From Ryuthela nishihirai (Eukaryota; Arthropoda; Arachnida; Araneae; Heptathelidae), in NCBI GenBank assembly GCA_038380435.1, contig JAWZYU010000011.1:86404501-86468500 (forward strand): DNA of 64,000 bases. Direction: 5' to 3'. How positions within the stretch are numbered: position 1 is the stretch's first letter; the number at the start of each line of letters is the position of its first letter. Below, piece after piece: positions 22,595-34,042 of this stretch. The position numbers and the translations under genes are program-made. The notes under the pieces were generated by a model, which ran no database searches, was not told where the DNA came from, and saw nothing but the letters and a program-made list of their open reading frames with translations.

Positions 22595-23371
22595 TTTAGT
22601 TTTCTCTCTCTGTTTATAACCAAACCTACTCTACTACCAGTCTCATCAACAGCTCGAATGAAACAGTTCATCTCATCAACATCATTTGCCAAAAGGGCTA
22701 AATCATCAGCATCATCTAAATCAGAAATTTTCTTATCTCAAGTCCATTTAAGGCCAAAATCTTTCCTTTGAAGTGAATTTTGCATAACATAATCAATAAC
22801 CAAGTTAAAGAGAAAAGGAGACAAAATGCACCCTTGTTGAACACCAGAAGTAATGCTAAATCAATTGCTACAAGACTTACCAACTCTCACACATTATACT
22901 CTCAGTGTTATTATAGAGAGCTTTCATTATGTTAACTAACTTGTCTGGTATACCATATGATCTCACAATCAACCACAAATTATGATGATCAACAGAGTCG
23001 AAAGCCTTTTTGAAATCAACAAAGCTAGCAACTAAAGGTTTCTGAAACTCTAAACATTTCTCAAGAATCTGCCTAAGTGAAAATATGTGATTCACACATC
23101 CCCTACCACTTCTGAATCCACATTGCTCATCACACAATTGACTGTCAACCAGATTCTTAATTCTATTAAGCACAATCATGGAAAGAACTTTACCTGGAAC
23201 AGAGAGTAGGCTGATACCCCTATAGTTATCACAAGAACTGCGATCACCTTTTTCAAAAATAGGGATAACAATAGCTCTGGTGAAATCCTTAGGAACCATG
23301 CCTTTATCATAAAAGATATTCAAAATTTCAGTCATCCATGTGGTAACCGAAACATTCCCAGCTCTAAGCAT
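22595..23371 (-). pseudogene. LINE B reverse transcriptase
   Basis: The frame 22877-23371 carries NYRGISLLSVPGKVLS, DEQCGFRSGRGCVNHIF and SFVDFKKAFDSVDHHNLW (RT motifs up to the first catalytic D). Further 3' the catalytic box reads DADD (codons 22702-22713 on minus) where YADD is expected. Frameshifts separate the two parts. Confidence 0.8.
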
Positions 23372-23605
23372 TTCAGTAATAATTTCATCTACCCCGGGGA
23401 TTTATGAAGTTTAAGTTTAGAAATAGCCAAAATAACTGTGTTATAGGGCCAACATTAAAGCCACCAATGCATCTATCATCATTGCAAACAATGGGAGTAG
23501 AACTAACTACATTGTTTAGAACATCACTGAAATGCTCAGCCCACCTAGCCATGACAGAATCCTCCCCTTCCATAACCTTACCTTGTTTATCCTTCAATCA
23601 TTTTA

Positions 23606-24183
23606 GACAATCTTAAATTTAAATTCTTTTCTGATCAACAGCTCGTTTAAAAGAACCTTAATTTCTTGGAAAGATTAATTGCCTAGCACCCAAGTTTAGA
23701 TATCTGGAAAAGAAGACAATAACACACTTTTGGAACATTACAAAGGGCCCATCAGCAAGAATTCTTTGTAGGAGATTCAGTAATTATCTCATCACCAAAC
23801 TTGTGCATCAAAACTTTATGCCTGATGGAGGGGCCAGCAAAAGACTACTGGAAAAAAACTTCAGTTTGGATGCCAAATAGAACTACCAGATGGTGGAATC
23901 TGTAATTCACATGAAAATTATACATGAGAACATAAAGTCAGGGTATCTAATTTAGGTGTAATCTTTGAGAAATATGGCAATTTCAATGATGTGAGTGACC
24001 ACCACATGACCAGGACTAATAATATTTTGGGATCCATACAGGAACAGAGTAAGAAACCTGTCTGCTAAACAATGGAGGCAGCTCAAGGATATATTTATTA
24101 AAGTGTTGCTCTAGGTTAAGCTAAGGAAAACCTCAAATGGATGTATATCCCCCATATAACATCAGGTTTAAAGAACAGCTAAC
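23606..24183. other. no clear gene
   Basis: Probably decayed retroelement sequence leading into the gypsy relic at 24184. No motif recognised. Confidence 0.35.
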
Positions 24184-24442
24184 AGGATGGTGCATTTGTC
24201 CACATTGGATTAAGTGGCCCTACACAAAGGGGTGAATCAGCAAATCGAAGATCTGCTGGCAGAGAGAATGACTGAACCATCAACAAATGAGTTCACTCAC
24301 CCTGCCATCTGCATGGAAAAGAATGATGGGTCAGTATGTCTATGTGTTGACTTCAGACACCCTAATGCAATCACTGAACCTGATGCATTCCCAATGTCCC
24401 ATCGCACTGAACTGCTCTATATGGTTGGCAGAACCAAATATA
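24184..24442 (+). pseudogene. gypsy-type RT relic, left part
   Basis: The frame starting at 24214 reads QQIEDLLAERMTEPS, then CVDFRHPNAITEPDAFPM. This is the conserved N-terminal RT region of Ty3/gypsy pol. It is interrupted at the TA at 24441-24442 by a Tc1 element and resumes at 25805. Confidence 0.7.
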
Positions 24443-25804
24443 CACTGGTGGAAATTGAAAAACTAACACCTAGAAGGAATTCCTTTAAGAATGTTGTATT
24501 ATAATATGTAATAATTAAGGGCAGCAGAAACCGTGATCCAAGATTAAAAGTCATTGGGTGAAATAATGTCACTGAGAACAACAACATGCAAATGTACACA
24601 GCACATATTTAAGGACTAGGGTGTGAAGCAGGAAGTTATTCATTTTGTGTCATGTTGTTCAGTGCTCTTTGAAGAAGCTATCATGCCTGGATGACGCAGG
24701 CACACATTTATTCAGTTAGCGGAGTTTGAATGAGGTCGCATAGTGGGTCTTCAGGAAGCAGGTTGGTCTTTTCGTCAAATTGCACACCATGTTGGATGAG
24801 AGATATCAGCAGTGGTACGATGGTGGCGTCGATGGTCAGAAGAGTATTCGCACACTTGCAGATGTGGTTCCAGGCAACACAGAGTTATAGACACACGAAA
24901 AGATTGGCGTATCAGGAGGGTGGCGGTGGCAGAGTGGACAGCATCAGAAATACGATCCTCTGTTGTACCAAGGGTGTCTACAAGAATGATACTTTTGGAA
25001 GCAGGACTACGGACATGCATGCGACAGTTACCACTGGAGCATGTTTGTAGTGGTAACAAGAACGAGTTCACTGGAGAGAAGAATGGCAGTCTGTGGTCTT
25101 CAGTGATGAAAGCAGATTCTGCTTAGGAGCGTCTGATGGTCATTTATGCATCCGAAAGGCAACAAGGTGAGCCGCTTCTTCCATCGTGCATCTGCTAGAG
25201 ACACACAGGGCCCACATCGGGCATCATGTGTATTGAGTGATTAGCTATCACTCTCGTACATGTCTGGTATTTGTACAGGGTATACTGAATAGCAATACAT
25301 ATATCAGCGACATCGTACAGCTGGTCATCCTGCCATATTTGTGTGCAATCCTAAATGCGATATTCCAGCAGGATAACACCCATCCACATTCTACCTGGGC
25401 AAATCAACATGCTCTTCAGGAGGTGCACAAACTTCCTTAGCTAGCACGCTCTCTGGACTTGTCTGCAATCGAGCATGTCTGGGACTGGATCGGACAAAGA
25501 CTCTTCGGCAGACTGTGGCAGGCAACAACCATCGCTGAATTACATGTCCAAGTGAAAGCACATGGAATGGTATCCCTCAGCGTGATATCCAGACCGACTG
25601 CATGCCAGATTGGAAACTTTTACTGCTGCTCGAGGAGGTTCAACACCTTATTAAAATGTAATACTCATTAAAAGGTAAAATAAATATTGAATCACTTCAC
25701 ACATGTGATCACGGTCATTTCTCAACAAGTCGTTTCTGCTAAATAAATCTCGTAGATTACACTTTAATTGTTAATGGTGTTCTTTTTTTCAATTTCTGCC
25801 AGTG
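24443..25804 (+). mobile_element. Tc1-like transposon
   Basis: A 1362-bp element with TA duplication (24441-24442 and 25805-25806) and inverted ends CACTGGTGGAAATTGAAAAA / reverse of TTTTTCAATTTCTGCCAGTG. It splits the reading of the gypsy RT relic, which fixes its borders independently. Confidence 0.9.
24684..25625 (+). pseudogene. Tc1-type transposase, degenerate
   Basis: Pieces in order: RGRIVGLQEAGWSFRQIA (paired-like helix-turn-helix), RRVAVAEWTASEIRSSV (second DNA-binding helix set), VVFSDESRFCLGASDG (first D), QQDNTHPHSTWANQHAL (second D) and LSAIEHVWDWIGQRLF (E). Spacing between the second D and E is 32 residues here instead of the family's 34, owing to small losses, and an in-frame TAG lies between them. 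Several frameshifts; inactive. Confidence 0.8.
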
Positions 25805-26280
25805 TATAATAACCACCCTGGATCTCTCTCAGGGTACTTGGCCATGAATCATCGTAGGCAAGAGGAATATCTTACCACCCAAAGACAATATCACTGATGC
25901 CGTGGACAATATCACTGATGCCTTTTTTTTATTTTGGAGGCACCTTACAATGCATCATGAATGAACTATTGGCTCATGCCTCATTCTCTGTCTATATCGA
26001 TGATATTGCCATTTTCATGTCAATATATATCATGCCATATCGATCATAATTTCATGTCATATATATCATGTCTGTGTCTATATCGATGATATTGCCATTT
26101 TCTCTGCTGACTGGGAAGAGCATCTCACACACCTGGGGTGAATACTGGATGATCTTGACGCATCAAAGTTCACGGTTAGTCTCTAAAAGTGTTCTTTCAT
26201 CGAAAAACTGGTGAAATATCTAGGTCACATTGTGAGGTCTGGCAAGCATGGGCCTGACCCAGAAAGATTCCGGCAGTTCA
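25805..26280 (+). pseudogene. gypsy-type RT relic, right part
   Basis: Reading resumes with TTLDLSQGTW, then the catalytic box YIDDIAIF and VKYLGHIVRSGKHGPDPE. All are Ty3/gypsy RT motifs. The catalytic box is present twice (see 25992-26101). No RNase H or integrase follows. Confidence 0.7.
25992..26101 (+). repeat. local duplication over the RT catalytic box
   Basis: TGTCTATATCGATGATATTG and the following CCATTTTC occur twice about 80 bases apart, separated by TATATATCATG-rich filler. Confidence 0.8.
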
Positions 26281-26291
26281 TAATTTACTGC

Positions 26292-26360
26292 GCCTTGGGA
26301 CCTGGTTTGAGCCCCACGTAAGGCATGGATGTTCATGTTTTTTTTTTGCTGAGGGCCCGA
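26292..26360 (+). mobile_element. SINE-2 head fragment
   Basis: GGACCTGGTTTGAGCCCCA (B box region) followed by AAGGCATGGATG matches the SINE-2 head and early body, truncated at both sides. Confidence 0.55.
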
Positions 26361-26384
26361 AAAAATCTTAGACCTTCTAAAATA

Positions 26385-26593
26385 AAAAAATTAAATAAAA
26401 AAAATACCCCTCAAGCAGCTGCTTGCCACAGTGGTCTTGACAGGAACCTGTCAGTTTATATGCCACAGCAGAAGATCTGAGAGGATGGCAGGACGCAGCA
26501 GAAAAACAACACGAAATCCATGCTTTACCCGGGGCTCGAACCCAGGCCCTTAGATCAGTAGCCAAGTGCGCTAAACACTCGGCCACGCTACTA
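26385..26593 (-). mobile_element. SINE-2, nearly full-length copy
   Basis: Minus orientation. The tRNA head with B box GGTTCGAGCCC is near 26535 and the tail CAAGCAGCTGCTTG near 26414. About 200 bp, closely matching 15866-16066. Confidence 0.8.
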
Positions 26594-26672
26594 TGGTGTA
26601 TAAACTGAAAGGCTCCTATCAGACCTCTGTAGCAAGCAGCTGCTTAAGAGGATATTTATTATTTATTTATTG
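26594..26672 (+). mobile_element. SINE-2 tail fragment
   Basis: TATAAACTGAAAGGCTCC through AAGCAGCTGCTTAAGAGG and a TATTTATT run, in opposite orientation to and directly abutting the copy at 26385-26593. Confidence 0.65.
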
Positions 26673-26869
26673 CCAAGAAGGAACTTACGAGTTTGTTGGG
26701 AATGGCTGGGTACTACCATAGTTACCTACCAAGATATGCTGAGTCAAGCCCCTGAAAATTCATGATGAAGAAATGTGCACCCATCAAACTGGAATGGAAT
26801 GAGGCTGCTGAGAAGGCTTAGAGGACCTGAAACAAAGCTAAACTTTTCCAAGGTTCCTGTTGATTATAC

Positions 26870-27620
26870 ACAATAACAGAATCTGAAATGAGAGGCCCAA
26901 GATGTCTATGTTCTAATTACAACACATAAAATGTTTTTAGAGAAGAGAAATTATCATTTGAAAATTTTCGATCATTTGAAAATGTTGATTGAAAAATAAT
27001 AATTTTTCTCATTTGATGCAGATTTTATTAAGCTATGATAAATAATTTGTTAGAGCCATCTGATCACCATTTCTTAAACACAATATAAGAATTGCCAATT
27101 TGTTTGTTAACATTACTCTGTGCAGAAGCAACTATGTGATTTAACTCTGAAGTTTGTTTTGAAACATTATCAACAATTGTTTTCTTTAATAAAAAAAAAA
27201 TCCTCTCAAGCAGCTGCTTGCCACAGAGGCCTAAAAGGAGCCTGTCAGTTTATACGCCATAGTAGAAGGTCTGTGCTCTTAAAGTTTCGAAATTCTTCCA
27301 AAAATTAACCAAAAAACAACTATTTTAAAATAAGAAGATTTTGGAAGCAATTACAGTGTACATACCTCCAAGCTTTTTTTTTATATTATTTTTTCTGCCT
27401 TAAAACTATTTCAACATGCTAAGAATTATTTTTATCATTCATCCTAGCATTCGACATGCTCTTCTGCTATGAAATTAAAACCATAACTAACAACTTGTTT
27501 GTGCAAAACTGCTGGTAAACTACCCATGTCTGCCCAGCAAGACATAGATAGCAGTAATTAATAGCAAGTGTCAGCATGCAATGCACGGTGTGCTGAATAT
27601 AGCATCATCAACATTGGAAA
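26870..27620 (-). mobile_element. fragment of the TTAA element family
   Basis: Shares GAATCTGAAATGAGAGGCCC and later AAACATTATCAACAATTG, TTCTGCCTTAAAACTATTTC and nearby blocks with the copies at 34043 and 45779. The TTAACCC terminus itself is not found, and a SINE-2 tail sits inside at 27190-27275. Confidence 0.5.
27190..27275 (-). mobile_element. SINE-2 tail fragment
   Basis: CTCAAGCAGCTGCTTGCC followed by GAGCCTGTCAGTTTATA. Only the 3' part is present. Confidence 0.65.
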
Positions 27621-27662
27621 ACTTTCAATTCAGTTAATATTTTATTTCTACTTTTGCATTTA

Positions 27663-28203
27663 CATACAATATGATAGGGATTGCTGCCGGGACTTTTAAG
27701 AACCTATAGAGAGAGTGGAAAAATAGGCGCATACACCTAAAGACTAAATTCAGATTGTATAATAGTTTGGTTCTTTCTAGGGCTAATTATGTTAGTGAAA
27801 CTTGGATGCTTTGTAAAGAAGATAACAGGTAACTAGATGCTTTTGATTCTAGATGCTTACGAAGTATCTGGTTCAACTTTGTAAGTAATGATGAGGTTAA
27901 GCAAAGGAGTTGGCAACCTCCTTTGAGCAGTATATTGTGCAGAAAGAGACTCCGTTGGTTTGGCCATGTTGCCAATATGGATAATTATAGAATGGCGAAT
28001 AGGGTTATGAACAGTGTGCCTAAAGGCCTGAGAAAGAGGGGAAGATCTTGGATGCGGTGGGCAGACAATGTCAAACAGGATCTTGTTAGAATGGGTGTGC
28101 TGTGGGAACAGATGCAGCAGATGTATCTCAGGACAGATATGCTTGGAGAAATAAATTGTACGGTCTGGTTAGACCTCCATAGTCCATGGATGCTTGAGAA
28201 TGT
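27663..28203 (+). mobile_element. RTE-like LINE, copy C, 3' fragment
   Basis: Begins inside the C-terminal region (GGGATTGCTGCCGGGACT) and ends with TCCATGGATGCTTGAGAATG, the 3' terminus. The frame from 27923 reads LCRKRLRWFGHVANMDNYRM and RWADNVKQDLVRMGV. It is 5'-truncated to about 540 bp. Confidence 0.8.
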
Positions 28204-28865
28204 TTCTTTATTGCATTTAAACCTTAGTTTTTATTTCCATAGATTTATATGCTATTCCATAGAGTTATGCTACATCACTAGTTATGACGATGGCTGGCTT
28301 ACAACTTATTTTCAACTTGTTTTTATTTCTATTGATTTTATTCTTGTATATTTATCATCAATCTTTCAGAGTTATGATACATCGCTGATTATGACAATTC
28401 TGGTTATGAATAGTTTTAAACTAGTTTACACCCCCCTTCCACTCTCAATATTTTGGCTGTGCCACTCTAAGGATATTGACTTTTTTACAGTGTTGGAAAA
28501 TGTTATGTGTAACAAAATGATTTTTGAATAACGATATGAATAACATTAATGGAATTTCAAAATATTTAGAACGATACAACTTAACAAATAGCATAAAAAA
28601 TATTTTGTTATTTCATTTTTTCACTGCTTTTAGTGTTGATACATTTCAGACTTTTCTTTTATAAGGTATACTTAGAAACTTATGTGAAACAGACAGCAGC
28701 TATCTTAGCCACCTTCCCCTCATAAATGGTGCTCCAAGAAAGGGATTTTTTGATAGCTAGATAAGAGCTGCAGTCTAAAAAGAAGGATGAAAAAAGGAAA
28801 ACAGGGCAATTACAGTAGGGTGGAAATCCCAGATATATTGCAATTTTCTGTGATCCACTTAAACA
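28204..28865. other. AT-rich, with a TTAA element fragment
   Basis: At about 28405-28500, GAATAGTTTTAAACTAGTTTACA and GCCACTCTAAGGATATTGAC match the inverted interior of the element at 5504-7704 (near 6480-6545). The rest shows nothing recognisable. Confidence 0.4.
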
Positions 28866-28876
28866 CCTGGAGAAGG

Positions 28877-29266
28877 GTTGGTTGGGTTGTTTTACCTCTG
28901 AGCGGCACTTTTCTGCACACCATGGGCTAAATGGCCAGGTCACATGGAACCCAAAGGCTCAGAGAAGGTTGGGGGAGGGGACCCACTGGAACAGTTGTTG
29001 GGAGACAGATGGTAGCCTCCTGTCAAGTCCATCCAGCATGTTCTTTAACGAGCAGAGGGTATCGCTCTCCCGCACACAGGGCCACGGCTTAACGTCCCAT
29101 CCGACGGACGGCGGTCTTTCCTAGCCCATCGGTGTCCCCTACTGACCGTGGGTAGGGTGGGGAATTTTTCGGAGATAAATCTCAACGTTGACTCAGCTGG
29201 GACTCGAACCTGGGAACTACAGATTACGTGCCAGGCGCACTACCGACTGAGCCACCCCCGCCCCGC
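28877..29266 (-). mobile_element. SINE-1, young copy
   Basis: 390-bp SINE flanked by the 11-bp duplication CCTGGAGAAGG (28866-28876 and 29267-29277). The tRNA-like head is at 29185-29266 on minus (A box GGCTCAGTCGG type, B box GGTTCGAGTCC). A central block contains GACGTTAAGCCGTGG and the 3' end is AAAACAACCCAACC. Confidence 0.92.
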
Positions 29267-29277
29267 CCTGGAGAAGG

Positions 29278-30119
29278 AACTATTTATGTAGAGTAATTTG
29301 CCATTAACTTTGATAATAGTTAAAACTTTTGGTTTTGGCCTTGCCACCAAACTTTTGACTTCTCTTCATGCCATCCAGAAACATTTCCATTGTGTATGCT
29401 TGCAAATCTGTTAACTGTCAGCCTCGCCCTGTATATATATTGAGAGAAAGAAGATAGTTCTGATGTTCAGTTGAGCATTGAGGATGCATTTCTTGTACTT
29501 CTGAGAAGACTGCATAACGTTAAATAGGTAATGTTTGCAATTTCCTTATTCATATTTATTCATTATTTTTATGCTATTCGGGTCTCTTTTCAGAAATATG
29601 GAGTAAATGTTTTTTGTTCATTTTTGTGGTAAGGCTGGTCATACACTAGGCGAAAAAATTTTCAGCACATGTATGATCAGCCTAAATTAGTCCAAAGAAC
29701 CAGTCTATGTTAAGAAATTTTTAGCTGTGCTTAAAACTTCCTCAAGTTCATTATGCTCAAAAGAACAAAAGTAACTGCTAATCAATAAATAAACCACAGA
29801 GAGGTCAAGGGTATGGTAAATCATCCCCTTTACATATTTTTTGCTTGGAGGGATAAAAACTTTTAAAGCACTTCTGACTACAATGCAGTTCATTAGCATA
29901 AGATTATTTGAAAGTCTAATGCTTCTGTGAGCTTATTTAATGAATTAGAAGGACATATAATAAGATTATTTGAAAGCAATATATTGGCTGAATATGCCAA
30001 AAAAAAATACTAGATTTTCACTGTTTGTTGAAGTTGTGAACATGGACAAATCACAAAGACTCCAAGGGCTCTCTCAGATATTTGTAAGTGATGGATAGCT
30101 ATTAGGAGATAGCTTTATG
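29278..30119. other. no gene seen
   Basis: AT-rich sequence. No confident feature. Confidence 0.35.
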
Positions 30120-30761
30120 TCTAGCCAGGCCTGGATCTAGATAATTTGGGGATGGAGACCAATGAAAATATCGATCTGAATCCTAGGTCTAGCGCCTAAT
30201 GTCCAACCCCAACTTCTCGTGGTGCATACCAATAGTACCTTTCAAAATAGCTTATCTCTTTTTGGAGGGAACAGAAGGGGAGGGCTGCCAGCTCAGTGTG
30301 ACCTACTGATCTGATCCATCTACGGCCACTTTTTTTTCTTTTTTTCAACCCCGTTGAGTAGTGGTCAACTTCACAGGGACCTGGTGCTGACAATTTATAC
30401 CTACTAGACAACTTGTCTATGGATTTGAACTTGATTATGTATCCTTGACTTGCTGCACTGGTGGGCCTCTGTTGAGGGAAAATCTGCCACTGTGTTTTCT
30501 GTTTGCTTCTGGGTTGCCAGCCCTAAGTGAACAGAGGCACAGGATATCATATCAGCTGGGGATAATCTTGATCAGAGGTCATCACAGGTACCTCAATCCT
30601 CTCTTAGCAAGTTGGGCATTGTCAATCCTAAACTGGAGTAATGTGTCTCAGGCAGATCTATGGCTCTTGAAAAGGTGTGCCTCAAGTTCCAACCATCATT
30701 GGTGATTTCAGCTTTTAGCAGAAGAGGAACAGCTCTTTGCCCCATGCCTACGATCAGGGGT

Positions 30762-30841
30762 TATTGAGAGACCTAATAACCTAGTTAGTCTTTAAAAGAT
30801 TCTAGTTATTGAGAGACCTAATAACATAGTTAGTCTTTGAA
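30762..30841 (+). repeat. tandem duplication in the LINE D leader
   Basis: TTATTGAGAGACCTAATAAC followed by TAGTTAGTCTTT occurs twice in succession, 44 bases apart. Other copies have it once. Confidence 0.85.
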
Positions 30842-30869
30842 AATCTTACTAATCATTTTCTCTCTGCAG

Positions 30870-31580
30870 GTACTTGGAACGTGAGGACATTACAAAGAGA
30901 TTATTCTCTTGATGTCCTCATGCAGGAATTCCAGCATTATAACCTAGATATTCTAAGCTTCCAAGAGACCAGATGGACAAGTAAAGGTTAGATACAAATA
31001 ACTTTAAATTTCTCTTTTCAGGCAGGGAGGACGGAAAGCATCTCCAAGGTGTAGGTTTGCTTCTCAGCAGACATGCCAGTGATGCTCTTCTAGGATATGA
31101 CTGCATTAATAAAAGATTTCTTACAGCAAAATTTAAAACAAAAATTAGAGACTTGAATGTCATCTGTTGTTATGCCCCCACAGAAGACTGTGAGAATGAG
31201 AAGGACACCTTTTACAGCCAGCTTCAGGATATTTCGAATCCTGTGAAGGAAGAGATATTTCTCTTGTGCTAGGTGACTTCAATGCTAAAGTTTTTACTGA
31301 CTGTAATCTTTGGGCAGGAGTTTTAGATCCCTTTGGCATTGGAAGTTCCAATAGCAATGAGGAACATCTCCTACAGGTAAGTAAACTTAATGATTTGTGA
31401 ATAACTAACACATACTACACACTGGGACATTTATAAATATACATGGGTTTCACCGGAATATGATAGACTATATTTTAATTAACAGCAAATGGACTAGTTC
31501 AGTTAGGAATACCAGATCATACAGGGGAGCAAAAATTGGGTCTGACCATTACCTAGTCAAAAATATTTTGCTGCTGAAGC
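30870..31580 (+). pseudogene. LINE D endonuclease
   Basis: GTWNVRTLQRDYSLDVLM, then DILSFQETRWTSK, opens a typical apurinic-type endonuclease. Then come a stop, DALLGYDCINKRFLTAKF, ICCYAPTEDCENEKD, LGDFNAKV and finally a GSDHYLV block near 31535-31558. All catalytic blocks (N, QET, DxN, SDH) are visible across several frames. This is the clearest endonuclease start in the window. Confidence 0.75.
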
Positions 31581-31865
31581 TTAAGAAATGTTGGGCTAAG
31601 GATAAAAAATTAGTTATAACACTGAATGCCTGAAAGATCCAGATATAGCCAAAACATACCATGATAGGCTACTTAGTGTTATGACTATCGTGGTTTGCTT
31701 ACTGCTGAAGTTGAGAAAGAATGGGATCAGTTTAAACAGGCTTTTTTTGAAACCAACAGTACTCTTTTGGGCAAAAGGGAACAGAGAAAACAAAATTATT
31801 TGAGTGATAAGGCTATGGAACTTATTTCTGAAAGAAGGAAGTGCAGGATTAATATGAATCAACAT

Positions 31866-32099
31866 CTTGGGAGCTATAATATGTTAACATTATTCTATGC
31901 TGAAGCAATCCCCTAATATAAGCTAAGAAGTTTGATCTGAACTATTATCAACCAATTTTTCCTTAAAGTTCCTAACATCTCCTAATAATTAACAAAATAC
32001 TGCTATTTTTAAAAATCGAAGATTTTGGAAGTAATTATGAAATTTACCTATTTTTTTCAGTATACCTCTGTAAAAAGGTCTTATTAAAATTAATCTGTT
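31866..32099 (-). mobile_element. internal fragment of the short TTAA element
   Basis: About 210 of these 234 bases match 34335-34553 almost perfectly (TGCTGAAGCAATCCCCTAAT, TTGATCTGAACTATTATC and on). Neither terminus of that element is present. LINE copy F (near 37236) shows the uninterrupted sequence. Confidence 0.75.
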
Positions 32100-33308
32100 C
32101 CTACTAGTCTTAACAGAAGGCATTACAATGAGCTTAATAAATGTGTAAAGGATCAGTTAACAGCTGATAAAAATCTTTGGCTTGATAGCTTGGCTGACAA
32201 AGCAGAGGAAGCTGGTAGACAGCACAACAGCAGGGGGTTGTACCAGATTGTTAATGTTTTATGTGGGATATATATATATTCCCATGAAACAGCTTAAAAG
32301 TTCTGTTAGCTCACTAAAACAGAGTATTCATGACACCCTGATTATATGCAGGGACACAACATCCTACTAAGTGATGTTTGTCTGGGTGTTTCCATTTTTC
32401 TGTGCAATACATATTGAAATGATTACTCGTCAGTTAGCTTGCTTGGTCACAGAGGTCAGCAGAAAACTTTCAGTATAATATTATGAATCCTCAAGCAACC
32501 ATGGGCTATGAAAGCCCAAACTGATTATGCAATTTAGTTCTCTAAACACATCTGTCCTGAGCTATATCTGCTGCATCTTCCCACTGAAAACCAATTCTAA
32601 CAAGGTCCTGTTTGACATTGTCTGCCCCCCCCCCCACATCCTAGGTCTCCCGCTCTTCCCGAGGCCTTTAGTCACAGTTCACAATCATCTTTGCTAATCT
32701 AGTTATATATACAAGTAATATGGCCAAATCAATAGTCTCTCTCTGTACAATATGCTGTTCAAAGGAGGTTGCCAACTCCTTCACCTAACCTCATTATTGC
32801 TTACAAAGTTGAATCACCAAATGCCCAAGATACAGCGTAAGAATCTAGAATGAAAAGCATCAAATTTCCTGTTATCTTGTTTACAAAGGGTACAAAAGGT
32901 TCAACTCTAGAAAGAACCAAACTATTATACAGTCTAATTTAAGTCTTTAGGTGTATACACCTATTTCTCCACTCTCTCCAGAGATTATTAAAAGTTCAGG
33001 CAGCAATACCTATTCATCTATTAATCTCATGTGCATGTTATCAGTATCTGTTACATAGCTCCCAAGATAATTAAACTGAAACACCTGCTCAAGAGTGCAA
33101 CCATTCAGATTAACTGTTTACCTGTTTAAAATGGCCTATTCTAACTCAACTTCAGTAGTAAGTAAACCATGATTATCATATGACTAAGTAACTTATCGTG
33201 ATCAGCTTTAGCTATAACTGGATATTTCAGAGCTTCAGTGTTAAAAGTAACTTTTTTAACCTTAGCACAACACTTCTTAAGTTTAAGTTGGAAGACACTT
33301 TTAACATG

Positions 33309-33918
33309 TTAATGGTCAGATCCAATTTCAGCTCCCCTATACGATCTGGTATTCCTAACCAAACTAGCCCATTTCCTGTTAATTAATATAAAATCAATCA
33401 TATTCTTATGCAGCCCATCTGGTGAAACCCATGTGTACTTATGCATGTCACAGTGTTTGCAATAAATATTAGTTATTCTCCAATCATTAAGTTTACTTAC
33501 CTGTAGGAGAGATTGCCTATTGCCATTGCAATTACCAATACCAAAGGGGCCTATCACCCCTCCCCAAAGATCAGAGCCAGTACCAACTTTATCATTGAAG
33601 TCACCTAGAACAAGAGTAATATCTTCTTTCTTGACAGAATTCAAAATATCCTGGTTGTCAAGCCTATCTTTCTCATCCTTATCAGCATTCCTCAGTGGGG
33701 GTATAACAACAGATAACATTCAAGTCTTTAATGCTTGTCTGAAATTTAGCTGTAAGAAACCTTTCATGAATGCACACATATCCTAGAAGAACATCAGCAG
33801 CGTGTCTGCTGAGAAGCAAACCTACGCCTTGGAGATGCTTTTTATCTTTCCCCCCTGAAAAGAGAAATTTAAGATTATTTTTAAGAATTTGAACTTTATC
33901 AGTCCATCTGGTCTGCAA
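33309..33918 (-). pseudogene. LINE E endonuclease
   Basis: Two frames cover VGLLLSRHAADVLLGYVCIH, NVICCYTPTEEC, LVLGDFNDKVGTGSDLWGG, NIYCKHCDMHKYTWVSPDG, MIDFILINRKW and EIGSDH. These are the central and C-terminal blocks of the apurinic-type endonuclease with D-F-N and S-D-H present. A frame change lies near 33690. Confidence 0.75.
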
Positions 33919-34042
33919 GCTGAGAATATCTAAGTTGTAATGGTGAAATTCTTGTGTGAGGATATCAAGAGAATAAATCTCTGTGCAGAGTCCTCACATT
34001 CCAACTGCCTAATAGAGAGAAAATGGTTAATGGAATGTTTAA

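Larger units (their letters stand above)
21912..23605 (-). mobile_element. RTE-like LINE, copy B, 5'-truncated
   Basis: The 3' end on minus is GCTGCTTGAGGATGATGATG (21912-21935), the family terminus with its GAT repeat tail. The copy runs 5' through the C-terminal region and reverse transcriptase and stops near 23605, lacking the endonuclease, as expected for incomplete reverse transcription. Confidence 0.85.
30120..32268 (+). mobile_element. RTE-like LINE, copy D, 5' half
   Basis: Leader from about 30120-30185, then the endonuclease region from GGTACTTGGAACGTGAGGAC at 30869 onward, ending near 32268 before reverse transcriptase. It shows the 5' end that other copies lack. It is interrupted by a fragment of the TTAA family at 31866-32099 and carries a tandem duplication in its leader. 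Confidence 0.75.
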
